Assembly: GCF_900094925.1 (NCBI RefSeq)
Contig: NZ_FMAY01000017.1
Span: 1-64,000 of the forward strand
Reading direction: 5' to 3'
DNA from: Kosakonia oryzendophytica
GTDB lineage: Bacteria; Pseudomonadota; Gammaproteobacteria; Enterobacterales; Enterobacteriaceae
Length of the DNA: 64,000 nt
Translations under genes and position numbers: made by a program
Part shown: piece after piece, positions 12,593-22,725 of the stretch
Layout of the letters: every line of letters starts with the position of its first letter
Numbering within the stretch: the first letter of the stretch is position 1
The notes under the pieces: model-generated
The model's input: only the letters and a program-made list of their open reading frames with translations
Told to the model about the DNA's origin: nothing
Databases searched by the model: none

Positions 12593-13117
12593 TCAGGTTT
12601 TATCACTTGAAGAAGAAGGAGAGTCAGAAACCGGCGCAACCTCTTTCACCGCCGTTTTCGCCACCGACGCTTTTTGCACGTCCTGCTCGTCGGGCGCTTG
12701 CTGCGGAGAACTGGCCTGATGTTCAGCGACGGCAGGCGTTACGCCTTCATGCTGCGCAGTATTATCTTTCACAACCGGATTATGAATAGTATGCGCTTCG
12801 TCACTTGCTTTTTCAGGATCGTTGACGCTATAAGAGCGCTTCATCGATTCTGCCGCCTGACGCAGTTCATCCATGGATTCTTTTAACTCAGGCGTCAGGT
12901 TTTCCAGGCTCGCTTTCTCCACCTTTTTCAGGCTTTCCTGGAATTCCTGCAGCTTCAGTTCTTGCGTCAGTTCGTTCTGCACGGTAGTCGCCAACGAGCG
13001 TAATGTGCGGATCCAGCTTGCTACCGTACGCACCGCCACAGGCAATCTCTGCGGTCCCAGCACCACCAGGCCGACTATAAATACGAGTAACAGTTCGCCA
13101 AAACCTATATCGAACAC
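12593..13117 (-). CDS. tatB: Sec-independent translocase subunit TatB
   Basis: Partner of TatC in the Tat substrate receptor. It has the typical N-terminal membrane helix [20 protein letters not shown], the Gly-Pro hinge (LGPQRLP) at about residue 21, an amphipathic helix, and a long, poorly conserved polar tail rich in Ser, Ala and Gln. It has 174 residues. It lies 3 bases after tatA. Confidence 0.97.
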   Translation of the reverse strand: MFDIGFGELLLVFIVGLVVLGPQRLPVAVRTVASWIRTLRSLATTVQNELTQELKLQEFQESLKKVEKASLENLTPELKESMDELRQAAESMKRSYSVNDPEKASDEAHTIHNPVVKDNTAQHEGVTPAVAEHQASSPQQAPDEQDVQKASVAKTAVKEVAPVSDSPSSSSDKT

Positions 13118-13120
13118 GGG

Positions 13121-13378
13121 TTACACCTGCTCTTTGTCGTGACGTTTTTCGTCTTTTTTGGCGTCCTCTGGCTTTTCAGAGAGAGACTTCGCCGTGAAAT
13201 CAGCATCCTGTGCGGATGGATCCTGCTTATCGTCTTTGTCATCGTCGCTCATGGCTTTTTTAAAGCCTTTAATCGATTTGCCAAGATCAGAACCGATGGA
13301 ACCGAGCTTTTTCGTACCAAACAGCAGTACAACGATGACCGCAATAATCAATAACTGCCCAATACTGATACCACCCAT
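13121..13378 (-). CDS. tatA: Sec-independent translocase subunit TatA
   Basis: Pore-forming Tat subunit that oligomerises at the TatBC receptor. The ATG at 13378 (MGGISIGQ...) gives 85 residues and has AGAGGA 7 bases upstream. An upstream in-frame start at 13429 would run through the promoter region and is rejected. The short membrane helix is followed by the [14 protein letters not shown] hinge and amphipathic helix, then a charged tail ending in RHDKEQV. It is the first gene of tatABC(D). Confidence 0.97.
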   Translation of the reverse strand: MGGISIGQLLIIAVIVVLLFGTKKLGSIGSDLGKSIKGFKKAMSDDDKDDKQDPSAQDADFTAKSLSEKPEDAKKDEKRHDKEQV

Positions 13379-13419
13379 ACACAGTCCTCTGTAAGAGATG
13401 ATGTTAAAAACAGGCCCCA

Positions 13420-13454
13420 GTATACACATTATCCCCTGGGCTGCATGTGTATAC
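13420..13454. repeat. 10-bp perfect inverted repeat upstream of tatA
   Basis: GTATACACAT (13420-13429) and ATGTGTATAC (13445-13454) flank a 15-base centre in the 102-base gap between ubiB and tatA. On the minus strand the proximal arm contains a possible -10 (TATACT), about 45 bases before the tatA ATG. It may be an operator or an RNA hairpin. I know of no named factor for it. Confidence 0.6.
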
Positions 13455-13480
13455 CCTGCCTCTCGCGAGCGCCGTCACCG

Positions 13481-15121
13481 TCAGCGCGTTTTGCGCCAGC
13501 CCAACAGCCAGGCGGCTATACCGCCCGCCATTAACCATAAAGGATGAAGTCCCCAGTCTGGTCGATTAATCAGCAACAGCGTTCCACTTAACAGCAGTGT
13601 CGCGCCAATCGCGAACAGATAGCGTGACTGCCCCTGCCTGATATGGTTTGTTTGCAGTTCGCTGGCGATTTTATCAACGCTGCGCTGCAAATGCTTACCA
13701 TGCTGCAAACCGTTGTAGATCAGTTCAGGCAGTTCCGGCATTTTCTCGATCCAGAACGGTCCTTTTTCTTTAAAGGCTCTGATCAACGCAGGAATGCCTA
13801 CCTGATCTTTGATCCATGATTCGAGGAAAGGTTTCGCTGTCTTCCACAGATCCAGCTGCGGGTAGAGTTGACGCCCTACACCTTCCACATAAAGCAGCGT
13901 CTTCTGCAGCAGCACCAGTTGCGGCTGCACTTCCATATTAAAACGCCGGGCAGTATTAAACAGATTAAGCAACACGTGACCGAACGAGATTTCCGCCAGC
14001 GGCTTTTCGAAGATAGGTTCACAAACAGTACGAATCGCAAACTCGAACTCTTCAACGTTGGTTTCTGGCGGCACCCAACCGGAATCCACATGCAATTCGG
14101 CGACTTTGCGGTAATCACGATTGAAGAAGGCGATAAAGTTCTCCGCCAGATAGCGCTTATCTTCTTTATTCAGCGAACCCACAATACCGCAGTCAATACC
14201 AATGTATTGCGGATCTTCCGGGTGCGCGTAGCTGACGAAAATATTGCCGGGGTGCATGTCTGCATGGAAGAAGCTGTCACGGAACACCTGGGTGAAAAAC
14301 ACCTGAACACCACGCTCCGCCAGCAATTTGAGATTAGTGCCGTTCTTTTCCAGCGCCGCAACATCGGACACCGGTATACCGTAGATGCGCTCCATCACCA
14401 GCATATTCTGGCTGCAATAATCAGAATAAATTTCCGGCACATAGAGCATCGGGCTGTTTTCAAAATTACGCCGCAACTGGATAGTGTTCGCCGCTTCACG
14501 CAGCAGATCCAGCTCATCGATCAACGTCTTTTCGTACTCACGCACCACTTCGCGCGGGCGCAGACGACGACCATCCGGCAATAAACGAGGAACCCAACCC
14601 GCCAGGCGATAGATCAGCTTCAGATCTGCTTTGATCACCGGCAGGATATCCGGGCGGATAACTTTGATCACCACCTCTTTACCGCTCGCTTTCAGGCGCG
14701 CGGTGTGCACTTGCGCAATCGACGCAGATGCCAGCGGCGTGATCTCAAAATCGTCAAACCAGGTTTCAATCGGCACACCGCCCATTGACTGCTCTATCTG
14801 GCGTTTTGCGAGATGACCATCAAAAGGCGCAACGCGATCCTGCAACATCGCCAGTTGGTCGGCAATCAGCGGGGGAAATAAATCGCGGCGGGTAGATAAC
14901 ATTTGCCCGAATTTAATCCATACCGGACCCAACTCCTGCAAAGCCAGACGCAGGCGTTCCCCAAGGGCTTTCTCTTTGTGCCGGTTCGGCATCCAGAACA
15001 GCATTCGTCGCCAGAGTCGCAGCGGCAGGGTAATGCGCATTTTGGGGATAAGCTCATCAAGCCCGTAACTTAAAAAGGTCTGGATGATGAAATAGAGGCG
15101 CCGTAGTTCTCCTGGCGTCAT
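13481..15121 (-). CDS. ubiB: Ubiquinone biosynthesis accessory kinase-like protein UbiB
   Basis: Atypical ADCK/UbiB-family ATPase needed for ubiquinone synthesis, thought to help extract or hand over membrane-bound intermediates. The 546 residues match. The family KxGQ motif is visible in [16 protein letters not shown], with an ATP-binding core between ~120 and 400 ([17 protein letters not shown]). Two hydrophobic helices at the C terminus anchor it to the inner membrane. Its ATG overlaps the ubiJ stop by 4 bases. Confidence 0.97.
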   Translation of the reverse strand: MTPGELRRLYFIIQTFLSYGLDELIPKMRITLPLRLWRRMLFWMPNRHKEKALGERLRLALQELGPVWIKFGQMLSTRRDLFPPLIADQLAMLQDRVAPFDGHLAKRQIEQSMGGVPIETWFDDFEITPLASASIAQVHTARLKASGKEVVIKVIRPDILPVIKADLKLIYRLAGWVPRLLPDGRRLRPREVVREYEKTLIDELDLLREAANTIQLRRNFENSPMLYVPEIYSDYCSQNMLVMERIYGIPVSDVAALEKNGTNLKLLAERGVQVFFTQVFRDSFFHADMHPGNIFVSYAHPEDPQYIGIDCGIVGSLNKEDKRYLAENFIAFFNRDYRKVAELHVDSGWVPPETNVEEFEFAIRTVCEPIFEKPLAEISFGHVLLNLFNTARRFNMEVQPQLVLLQKTLLYVEGVGRQLYPQLDLWKTAKPFLESWIKDQVGIPALIRAFKEKGPFWIEKMPELPELIYNGLQHGKHLQRSVDKIASELQTNHIRQGQSRYLFAIGATLLLSGTLLLINRPDWGLHPLWLMAGGIAAWLLGWRKTR

Positions 15122-15723
15122 TTGCCCTCCAGTTTATCCAGGCGTTTCGTCAACGCATCCACCGCACGTTCGGTGGCCGACGTCTCTTCCGCAAACCAGG
15201 CGACTTCCAGCGCACCTGGCGCGACACGCCACTCTTCCGTAAGCACTTCTGAGACATAGCGCTGCTGGCGCTGAAAACCCTGACGAAGGAAACGCGCACC
15301 GCCGCGCAGAATTTTACCGATACCCTCTGCGGCAATATCACCTGTCCACGGTGCCAGCACTTCAGCAGGATCAAATTCGGCAAGATCCAGCAGCGACACC
15401 AGGTTTTGCACGACCTGGATATCGCCCTGCACTTCCAGCTCGCCGCTGCGGATAAGCGCAGTCAGTTGCTGGCGGTTACGCAACTTTGGCAGAACACGCA
15501 GTTGCGTGATAACAGCGCAGTCAGCTTCGCCTTCCCACTCGCCCAGGACATCCACCTGCCGTTCGCTGAACACCAGCACAAACGGCGAGGAGAACTCCTG
15601 CACCACAATACGCAATACTTTGCCGTGCAAACGCTGACGCGCTGGTTTCAGCGCGCCTTCACGGTAGAGAAACGTATTCAGCGCACGCTCAATGCCTGCG
15701 TTCACCATGGGCTTAAAGGGCAT
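15118..15723 (-). CDS. ubiJ: Ubiquinone biosynthesis accessory factor UbiJ (SCP2 domain)
   Basis: UbiJ binds ubiquinone intermediates through an N-terminal SCP2 lipid-binding domain and, with UbiK, scaffolds the soluble Ubi complex. The 201 residues match. The C-terminal ~35 residues form a predicted coiled coil ([17 protein letters not shown]). In E. coli the 3' part of this locus has also been reported to yield an RNA, EsrE; I cannot test that here. It sits between ubiE and ubiB, overlapping the latter by 4 bases. Confidence 0.95.
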   Translation of the reverse strand: MPFKPMVNAGIERALNTFLYREGALKPARQRLHGKVLRIVVQEFSSPFVLVFSERQVDVLGEWEGEADCAVITQLRVLPKLRNRQQLTALIRSGELEVQGDIQVVQNLVSLLDLAEFDPAEVLAPWTGDIAAEGIGKILRGGARFLRQGFQRQQRYVSEVLTEEWRVAPGALEVAWFAEETSATERAVDALTKRLDKLEGK

Positions 15724-15734
15724 ACGCGCTCCTG

Positions 15735-16490
15735 TCAGAATTTGTAGCCACGGTGCAAAGCAACGATACCGGCGGTCATATTGTAATAATCGACGTTCTC
15801 GAACCCAGCATCCTGCATCATCGCTTTCAGGGTCTCCTGATCGGGATGCATACGGATAGATTCAGCAAGGTAGCGGTAGCTATCAGCATCGCTGGCAACA
15901 AGCTGGCCAATACGCGGCAGCACATGGAAGGAGTAGGCGTCGTAGGCTTTGCTCAGAGGCTCAATAATCGGTTTGGAAAACTCCAGCACCAGCAGACGCC
16001 CGCCAGGCTTAAGCACGCGAAACATAGAGCGCAGCGCTTTTTCTTTTTCGGTCACGTTACGCAGACCGAAAGAGATGGTGATGCAGTCAAAGGTGTTATC
16101 CGGGAACGGCAGCGCTTCGGCATTCGCCTGCACATAGTCAACGTTACCGATCACACCGATGTTGCGCAGTTTTTCGCGCCCCATTTTCAGCATTGAGTCG
16201 TTGATATCCGCCAGGATAACCTGCCCCGTTTCCCCCACCAGACGGGAGAATTTAGCAGTCAGGTCGCCCGTACCACCAGCCAGGTCGAGGACTTTTTGCC
16301 CACGGCGAACGCCGCTGCAATCAATCGTGAAACGCTTCCATAAACGGTGAATGCCCATCGACATCAAATCGTTCATTACGTCATATTTTGACGCCACCGA
16401 ATGGAAAACATGCGCCACCATCTCGGCTTTATTCTCTTTGGCGACGGTCTGAAAACCAAAGTGCGTCGTCTCTTTTGAATCTTCCACCAT
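15735..16490 (-). CDS. ubiE: Ubiquinone/menaquinone C-methyltransferase UbiE
   Basis: SAM-dependent methyltransferase that acts in both ubiquinone and menaquinone synthesis (C-methylation of the demethyl quinol). The 251 residues equal E. coli. The SAM motif I is [12 protein letters not shown] near residue 68, and later motifs include [15 protein letters not shown]. It is first in the ubiE-ubiJ-ubiB unit, with 11 bases to ubiJ. Confidence 0.98.
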   Translation of the reverse strand: MVEDSKETTHFGFQTVAKENKAEMVAHVFHSVASKYDVMNDLMSMGIHRLWKRFTIDCSGVRRGQKVLDLAGGTGDLTAKFSRLVGETGQVILADINDSMLKMGREKLRNIGVIGNVDYVQANAEALPFPDNTFDCITISFGLRNVTEKEKALRSMFRVLKPGGRLLVLEFSKPIIEPLSKAYDAYSFHVLPRIGQLVASDADSYRYLAESIRMHPDQETLKAMMQDAGFENVDYYNMTAGIVALHRGYKF

Positions 16491-16556
16491 CTCAGTGCCT
16501 GCTATTAAAGAATTTGTTCGTGAAGTGTAACAGATTGGGCGCGATTGCCCTACGAT

Positions 16557-18017
16557 TCAACCACCCGACGATGTGCTGCTGGCTGGTGCGTCGCCCGCTA
16601 TCGCCGCCTCTAATGTGTTGTCTTCATTATGATCGTTTAACGCGTCCTGGCCCGCTCGCAGCCGGGATTCCTCATCCTGCGCTTGCGCTTCTGCCGCTAA
16701 TTCCGGATTAATCTCGCGTTTGATCTCCACCCCCAGGCCACGAAAAGCTTCAGCCTGAGCCAACAGATTGCCGCGCCCACCGCTGAGTTTTTTCATCGCC
16801 TGACGGTAGTTATCCTGCGCTTTATCCAGGCTCTGACCAATCGAGGACATGTCATCAACGAACAGACGCATTTTGTCATACAGACGGCTCGCCCGCTCGG
16901 CAATCTGTTGCGCATTGCGGCTCTGATGCTCATAACGCCACAGATTGGCGACAGTGCGCAGCGCCACCAGCAGCGTGGTCGGGCTAACCAGCATAATGTT
17001 ATTTTTCAACGCCTCGGTAATCAGTTCGGGCTGTCTGTCGAGCGCAATCAGAAATGCGGGCTCAACCGGAATAAACATCAGCACGTAGTCGAGGCTGCGC
17101 AGGCCGGGTAGCTGCTGATAATCTTTACGCCCCAGCAAGCGAATATGATTACGCACCGACGCAATATGCTCCTGCAGTGCGCCTTCGCGGGTAAATTCAT
17201 CGTCAGCATTGAAATAACGCTCATAGGCCACCAGCGTCATTTTGGCGTCTATCACCACATCTTTACCCTGCGGTAAACGGACAATCACATCCGGTTGCAT
17301 ACGCGCCCGGCTGTCATTTTCAATGCTGACCTGCGTTTGGTATTCATAACCCTCCCGCAGACCGGAAGCCTCCAGCACCCGCGTCAACACCACTTCGCCC
17401 CAGTTTCCCTGCGTTTTGTTATCGCCTTTTAAGGCCCGGGTCAGGTTGATGGCTTCCTGCGCCATTTGCGCGTTGAGTTGCTGAAGATTGCGAATTTCGT
17501 GGGCCAGCGTGTGGCGTTCCCGCGCTTCCTGGCCAAAGCTCTCCTGCACCTGGCGACGAAAACCGTCAAGCTGCTCCCGCAGCGGTGTCAGCAGGCCGTT
17601 GAGACTCTGCCGGTTCTGTTCATCCACGCGGCGGTTGCTCTGCTCAAAAATACGGTTGGCGAGGTTTTCAAACTGTTCGGTCAGGCGCTGCTCGCTGCTG
17701 TGCATCTGACGCAGTTTCTCTTCCGCATGCAGTTGGGTCGATTCCAATCGGGTGGTAACTTCGCGCAGGTCAGCCTCCAGCGAACTGTTGATGTGTTGCA
17801 GGCTACGTAGCTCGTTATTCAGCAGTTCACACTCGTTGCGCCAGTGCTCGCTTTGAGCGACCTGCTGCCGCGCGGCGCTGAGTTCGCCAAAGAGATCGCG
17901 CTGCCCGGCGAGGAGCTCCGCCTGCTGTTGCGCTCCGCGCCAGCTCGCCGCCAGCCAGCCGACCACCAGGCCCACCAGCGCCAACGCCACCATCACGATG
18001 ATTGAAGTCTCCACCAC
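16557..18017 (-). CDS. rmuC: DNA recombination protein RmuC
   Basis: RmuC limits recombination at inverted repeats; its exact activity is unknown, but the C-terminal half resembles restriction-type nucleases. The 486 residues comprise an N-terminal membrane helix (residues ~4-24), a long coiled coil (~30-190) and the nuclease-like domain containing the PDVIVRLPQGKDVVIDAK motif. The C-terminal 40 residues are low-complexity and acidic, slightly longer than in E. coli. It follows udp on the same strand, behind a terminator. Confidence 0.95.
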   Translation of the reverse strand: MVETSIIVMVALALVGLVVGWLAASWRGAQQQAELLAGQRDLFGELSAARQQVAQSEHWRNECELLNNELRSLQHINSSLEADLREVTTRLESTQLHAEEKLRQMHSSEQRLTEQFENLANRIFEQSNRRVDEQNRQSLNGLLTPLREQLDGFRRQVQESFGQEARERHTLAHEIRNLQQLNAQMAQEAINLTRALKGDNKTQGNWGEVVLTRVLEASGLREGYEYQTQVSIENDSRARMQPDVIVRLPQGKDVVIDAKMTLVAYERYFNADDEFTREGALQEHIASVRNHIRLLGRKDYQQLPGLRSLDYVLMFIPVEPAFLIALDRQPELITEALKNNIMLVSPTTLLVALRTVANLWRYEHQSRNAQQIAERASRLYDKMRLFVDDMSSIGQSLDKAQDNYRQAMKKLSGGRGNLLAQAEAFRGLGVEIKREINPELAAEAQAQDEESRLRAGQDALNDHNEDNTLEAAIAGDAPASSTSSGG

Positions 18018-18101
18018 GCCCCCTGATTACGCATCAATACAATCGGGGATTGTGCTGTATAAACGTCCAGTTTGGAAGGTCTTTTCCTGCGAGGAGGTAC
18101 A

Positions 18102-18130
18102 CAAAAAGAAAAGGCCGAACGCGTCGGCCT
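18102..18130 (-). terminator. Terminator of udp
   Basis: On the minus strand, AGGCCGA, a short loop and TCGGCCT are followed by a T-rich run (complement of AAAAAGAAAA). It lies 20 bases after the udp stop. Confidence 0.85.
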
Positions 18131-18149
18131 GTCAAATCACAAGGGAGAG

Positions 18150-18911
18150 TTACAGAAGACGGCGTGCCGCTTCGACAACGATTTTCACCGCGTGGCTTTC
18201 CGTTTGCTTCATGGTTTCAGCATTCGGGATCTCCTGCTGGGTGCGGTTAACGATCACCCCGGCAACCATCCCGGCGCGCAGTCCCTGGCTGGAGCACATG
18301 GTCAGCAGCGTGGCGGATTCCATTTCATAGTTCATCACGCCCATTGACTGCCACTCTTCCATCGAACCTTTAAAACGGCTCACTACGCGACCAGAGAACG
18401 TGTCATAACGCTCCTGGCCGGGGTAGAACGTGTCGGAAGAGGCGGTCACACCGATGTGTTTGGTCGCGCCAATAGCCTCTGCCGCAGCTACCAGTGCGGT
18501 AGTACAGGCGAAGTCAGCAACTGCCGGGTACTCCATTGGCGCAAAGTGCAGGCTGGCGCCATCAAGACGCACGGAAGCGGTGGTAATCAGCACATCGCCC
18601 ACGTTGATATGCGGCTGAATAGCGCCCGTTGTGCCCACACGTAAGAAAGTACGGATACCAAGCTGCGCCAGTTCTTCCACGGCGATAGAGGTTGACGGAC
18701 CGCCAATACCGGTAGAGCACACGATAACCGGCTTGCCGTCGAGCTCAGCGCGCCAGCTGGTAAATTCGCGATGCGATGCCAGTTTGACCGGCTTTTCCAT
18801 CAGCGCGGCGATCTTTTCCACACGCTCCGGATCGCCAGGGACGATAGCCAGCGTAGCCCCTTGTAAATCGTTTTTGGTGAGGCCGAGATGAAAAACATCA
18901 GACTTGGACAT
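18150..18911 (-). CDS. udp: Uridine phosphorylase
   Basis: Cleaves uridine with phosphate to uracil and ribose-1-phosphate in pyrimidine salvage. The 253 residues match E. coli. [10 protein letters not shown] is the phosphate-binding loop, RVGTTGAIQ is the family signature, and YEMESATL contributes to ribose binding. The upstream region carries two CRP-type sites spaced as in E. coli, where CytR binds between them. Confidence 0.97.
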   Translation of the reverse strand: MSKSDVFHLGLTKNDLQGATLAIVPGDPERVEKIAALMEKPVKLASHREFTSWRAELDGKPVIVCSTGIGGPSTSIAVEELAQLGIRTFLRVGTTGAIQPHINVGDVLITTASVRLDGASLHFAPMEYPAVADFACTTALVAAAEAIGATKHIGVTASSDTFYPGQERYDTFSGRVVSRFKGSMEEWQSMGVMNYEMESATLLTMCSSQGLRAGMVAGVIVNRTQQEIPNAETMKQTESHAVKIVVEAARRLL

Positions 18912-18984
18912 AACAGACTCCTCTGTGGTCGGTTTTATCGGAAGAGGTAAAAAGATACTTTACAGAAGGCATACGCCTGATTTC

Positions 18985-18998
18985 GTGACTGGCATCAC
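18985..18998. promoter_or_regulatory. CRP site of udp, promoter-proximal
   Basis: GTGACTGGCATCAC has the GTGA-N6-TCAC core of a CRP site. Its centre is exactly 52 bases from that of the second site at 19037-19050, the same spacing as the -41.5/-93.5 pair at E. coli udp. Confidence 0.75.
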
Positions 18999-19036
18999 CG
19001 TGAATGAAAATGTTTGCACATGTTTTCCATGAAAAA

Positions 19037-19050
19037 GTGATGTTAATCAC
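19037..19050. promoter_or_regulatory. CRP site of udp, promoter-distal
   Basis: GTGATGTTAATCAC is a strong GTGA-N6-TCAC core with A/T-rich flanks. Together with 18985-18998 it would frame a CytR site, as known for udp in E. coli. Confidence 0.8.
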
Positions 19051-19171
19051 ATTAACATGTTACATCTGACAACTCAGCAGCAAAGATAGTCTATAGCGGG
19101 GTGATTTGCGCGCGCGACAGGCCTTCCCGACTATAGTTATTGAAGCGCTAATAAAGGGTATGGAGAATGCC

Positions 19172-19978
19172 ATGACAACGGATAAACAGCCGGGCTTTGC
19201 ACCTGCAGCTTCACCTCACGCTTCAACTATTGTACATACGCCGGAAGATGCCTTAATCGCAGGCGAAACGTCAATTCCGTCCCAGGGCGAAAATATGCCC
19301 GCTTTTCACGCACGTCCAAAACATGCCGACGCACCCTTGCCCATCGTGATTGTGGTGCAGGAGATCTTTGGCGTGCATGAACATATTCGTGATATCTGCC
19401 GTCGGCTCGCGCTGGAAGGCTACCTCGCCATTGCGCCGGAACTTTATTTCCGCCAGGGTGACGCCAATGATTTTCCCGATGTGCCGACGCTGCTCAGCGG
19501 TCTGGTCAGTAAAGTGCCGGATGCGCAGGTGCTGGCCGATCTCGATCATGTCGCCAGTTGGGCCGCGCGCAACGGCGGGAATGCTCACCAGTTGATGGTC
19601 ACTGGCTTTTGCTGGGGCGGGCGCATTGCCTGGCTGTACGCGGCGCATAACCCGCAACTGAAAGCGGCTGTCGCCTGGTATGGCAAACTGGTGGGGGAGA
19701 AATCGCTGAACTCGCCGAACCATCCGGTGGATATCGCGACCGAGCTCAGCGCACCCGTACTGGGTCTGTATGGTGCGCAGGATACCGGGATCCCTGTCGA
19801 CACCGTGGAAACCATGCGCCAGGCCCTGCGCGCCGCCAACGCCAATGCGGAAATCGTGGTTTACCCCGAGGCAGGGCATGCCTTTAATGCCGATTACCGC
19901 CCGAGTTATCACGAAGAGTCAGCAAAAGATGGCTGGCAGCGGATGCTGGCGTGGTTCGCGCAATACGGAAAAAAATAA
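19172..19978 (+). CDS. ysgA: Dienelactone hydrolase family protein YsgA
   Basis: Alpha/beta hydrolase of the carboxymethylenebutenolidase family. The substrate in enteric bacteria is unknown. The nucleophile is Cys in GFCWGG, with Asp in GAQDTG and His in AGHAFN as the other triad members. I chose the ATG at 19172 (MTTDKQPGF...) because GGAG lies 6 bases upstream and the start aligns with E. coli YsgA; the frame is open further upstream. The product has 268 residues. It is convergent with the ABC operon, 24 bases away. Confidence 0.92.
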   Translation: MTTDKQPGFAPAASPHASTIVHTPEDALIAGETSIPSQGENMPAFHARPKHADAPLPIVIVVQEIFGVHEHIRDICRRLALEGYLAIAPELYFRQGDANDFPDVPTLLSGLVSKVPDAQVLADLDHVASWAARNGGNAHQLMVTGFCWGGRIAWLYAAHNPQLKAAVAWYGKLVGEKSLNSPNHPVDIATELSAPVLGLYGAQDTGIPVDTVETMRQALRAANANAEIVVYPEAGHAFNADYRPSYHEESAKDGWQRMLAWFAQYGKK

Positions 19979-20002
19979 GGTTATGGCGCTGGAGGTGACA
20001 CA

Positions 20003-21022
20003 TTACGCCGCCTCCAGACGCCAGCCTTGAGTCAGACGAACGGATACCGTCTGTTGCAACGGCAGCGGCGAATGATGAAACGCACTCAGTGTTTGCCCAT
20101 CGTGCAAGCGCAAATCCAGCATGTACCGCTCTCCCTGGTAGACACAACCCTCCACCTCCGCGCGCAACCCGTTATCAGCCACCTGCACATGCTCCGGACG
20201 GATCAGGACTTGCTGCCGCTCGCCCACGCCAAAGCCCTCATGTAACAGTGCGCTATCCAGTTGCCTGACGCCCGCAGGCGTGGCGAGTGAGAGTACACTG
20301 CCCTTGCCGATAAAGCGGGCAACCCAGGCATTGTGAGGATGCTGATACAGCGCCTGCGGCGCGCCCCACTGCTTAAGTTCACCCTGATGCATCACCGCGA
20401 TATGGCTGGCTAACGCCATGGCTTCTGCCTGATCATGCGTGACATAGACAAAGGTCGCGCCGGTACGACGATGAAACTCACGGAACGTCTGTTCCATGGT
20501 GGCTCGCAAATGGCGATCGAGGTTAGCCAATGGCTCATCCAGCAACACTATCTGTGGTTCAGAAACGAGGCAACGCGCCAGCGCCACCCGTTGCCGTTGG
20601 CCACCGCTCAGTTCCTGCGGCGAACGCGCGGCATACGCGCCAAGCTCAACCACCTCCAGCGCCGCCATGACCTGTTTCTGCCGCGCAGCGCCTTGTACTT
20701 TACGCAGCTTCAACGGATAGCCAACATTCTCCGCCACTGTCATATGAGGCCACAGGGCATAGGACTGAAACACCATCGCCATGTCGCGCTGCTCCGGGGG
20801 CACATGGGTACGGGTATCCGCTAACAAGCGCTCCCCTAACAGCAAACGCCCTGCGCTGAGTTGCTCCAGCCCGGCGAGAATGCGCAACGTGGTAGTTTTG
20901 CCGCAACCGCTCGGTCCCAGTAGCGCAGTAAACGCCCCTTGAGGAAGGGTAAGCGTTAATTCCCGCACCACGGTTTGCCCGCCGAAGACTTTACTTAAGC
21001 GCTCAAGTCTCAGTTCTGCCAT
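20003..21022 (-). CDS. ABC transporter ATP-binding protein, FbpC/AfuC/PhnT-like
   Basis: ATPase of a binding-protein-dependent importer. Walker A GPSGCGKTT lies at residues 36-44, the signature is LSGGQRQRVALAR, Walker B is VLLDEPLANLD, and the switch histidine is in VTHDQAEAM. A C-terminal TOBE-like region (about 240-339) is typical of the Fe3+/sugar-phosphate/aminoethylphosphonate subfamily. Its first codons overlap the end of the permease gene by 13 bases, so it is the last gene of a three-gene operon. E. coli K-12 has no homologue here. The substrate cannot be decided from this gene. Confidence 0.9.
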   Translation of the reverse strand: MAELRLERLSKVFGGQTVVRELTLTLPQGAFTALLGPSGCGKTTTLRILAGLEQLSAGRLLLGERLLADTRTHVPPEQRDMAMVFQSYALWPHMTVAENVGYPLKLRKVQGAARQKQVMAALEVVELGAYAARSPQELSGGQRQRVALARCLVSEPQIVLLDEPLANLDRHLRATMEQTFREFHRRTGATFVYVTHDQAEAMALASHIAVMHQGELKQWGAPQALYQHPHNAWVARFIGKGSVLSLATPAGVRQLDSALLHEGFGVGERQQVLIRPEHVQVADNGLRAEVEGCVYQGERYMLDLRLHDGQTLSAFHHSPLPLQQTVSVRLTQGWRLEAA

Positions 21023-22722
21023 GGGATCACTCCTTTGGGGAAGTAGCGGCCAAGCGCGCTCAACAACAGCATCACTATGGCGATCAGCGCCACGACCAAT
21101 ACAGAAATCGCGGAGGCCAGCACCTTATTGCCGCTTTCATCAAGGTTAAAAATCACCACGCCGAGCGTCTCTTTCCCGGCACTCCATAACAACGCCGACA
21201 CGGTCAGTTCATTTACGGCGGTCAAAAAGACCAGCAACGCCCCGGCAAACGCCGCAGGTGCCAGCAACGGCAGCACAATATGGAGTAGCCGTTGAGAGAA
21301 GTTCGCCCCCGCCAGACTGGCGGCCTCTTCCATGGCCGGATCCAGTTGCAACATACTGCTATGCACAGGTTTCAGGCATACCGTCAGAAAACGCGCAAGA
21401 TACGCAAACAGGATAATCGTCAGCGTCCCGCTCAGGCTGATATCCAGCAGCGGTAATGGGCGGGTGAACAGTAAAATGCAGGCAATCGCCAGTACCACAC
21501 CAGGAAGCGTATAGGGAATGTCGATCAGACTGTGCAGCCAGCGCAGCGCACGGTTGGGATAGCGCACCAGCAGCCATGCCAGTGGCAAGCTCAGCAGCAT
21601 CAACATAACGGCGGCGGAAACAGACAAAAAAAGACTGTTGGTCAGTGCCCGCCAGGTGGCACTCTGCACATCGAAAATACCGCGCCAGGCCGCGAAGGTG
21701 ATCGTATCGCTATTCAGCGGCACGCCCAGCGTGGGGACCAACGACGTGACGATCAACGCCAACAGCGGCGCGAGCAGAATGGCGCACAATACTCCCGCCA
21801 GCAGAGCTTCCGTGGCCAACCGCCATTTACCCAGCGTAAAACCGAGCGCCCGTCCGGCCATGCCGATCAGCGGCAAGGCATAACGACGCTGCATATGCCC
21901 TTGCAGGGTGACAATCCCTATTGCTACACCCCCCATCAGCACCGACAGCGCGGCGACATCATTGAGCATGGAGGGGCCAAAACTGGAAAGCGTCTGGTAG
22001 ATGTGCACAGGCAGCACAAAATACGAGATGGGGATCCCCAGCATCGCCGGAATGCCAAAATTCCCAAGCGCAGAGACAAATGCAATCGCCGCACCGGCCC
22101 ACAGCGCAGTGCGGCACAAGGGCAATACCATATCGAAAAAGACCCGCCACAGCGACGCGCCATGTAAGCGTGCAGCTTCAATATGCTCTTTCGGCAACGA
22201 CTGTAACTGCGTGCGCAGCGCCAGAAATACCAGCGGCGCGTGCTGAATACCAAGCAGGAGCGCAATCCCTTCAGCCGAGTAGAGCGGATTGGCACTGCCA
22301 AAACCAGGCGCCAACCCGAGGCTATTGAGCAAAATGCTCCCCGGCCCAAACAGTTGTAGCCAGCTCAGGGCGGTGACCTGCGGGGGGATCATCATCGGCA
22401 GCATAAACAGAAATACCCACAACTGTTTAATACGGATGTCGGTCAACGCCAGACAAAAGGCGAACAGGCCGCCCAGCAGCAGAGAAAGCAGCGTACCCAG
22501 CCCGCTGGTATAGACGCTGTGCCAGAGCGCAGCCCAGGTTGCCGGGTTGCTTAGCACGCGCCATAAACTGCTGTCGCTGCCCTGTCGCCAGTCAAGCAGC
22601 GCAGAGAGCAACAAGCGCAGACTCGGCAATACGCTGAGCAAGGCGACAAGGCATAATAATAGCCATATCAGCCCCTTACCCGGGCCGCTACCCGCGTTCT
22701 GGCGCAGCGTCATACTGGTCAT
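21010..22722 (-). CDS. ABC transporter permease, fused two-domain (FbpB-type)
   Basis: The 570-residue membrane protein has two BPD_transp_1 halves in one chain, the usual form in the Fe3+/phosphonate/hexose-phosphate importer group. EAA-type coupling loops are visible in each half: EAARLHGASLWRVFFDMVLPL-like sequence near residue 182 and EEAASLAGANFSQRLLHIVLP-like sequence near residue 460. About 12 hydrophobic helices are apparent. It starts 3 bases after the binding-protein stop. Confidence 0.9.
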   Translation of the reverse strand: MTSMTLRQNAGSGPGKGLIWLLLCLVALLSVLPSLRLLLSALLDWRQGSDSSLWRVLSNPATWAALWHSVYTSGLGTLLSLLLGGLFAFCLALTDIRIKQLWVFLFMLPMMIPPQVTALSWLQLFGPGSILLNSLGLAPGFGSANPLYSAEGIALLLGIQHAPLVFLALRTQLQSLPKEHIEAARLHGASLWRVFFDMVLPLCRTALWAGAAIAFVSALGNFGIPAMLGIPISYFVLPVHIYQTLSSFGPSMLNDVAALSVLMGGVAIGIVTLQGHMQRRYALPLIGMAGRALGFTLGKWRLATEALLAGVLCAILLAPLLALIVTSLVPTLGVPLNSDTITFAAWRGIFDVQSATWRALTNSLFLSVSAAVMLMLLSLPLAWLLVRYPNRALRWLHSLIDIPYTLPGVVLAIACILLFTRPLPLLDISLSGTLTIILFAYLARFLTVCLKPVHSSMLQLDPAMEEAASLAGANFSQRLLHIVLPLLAPAAFAGALLVFLTAVNELTVSALLWSAGKETLGVVIFNLDESGNKVLASAISVLVVALIAIVMLLLSALGRYFPKGVIPWQN

Positions 22723-22725
22723 CCG

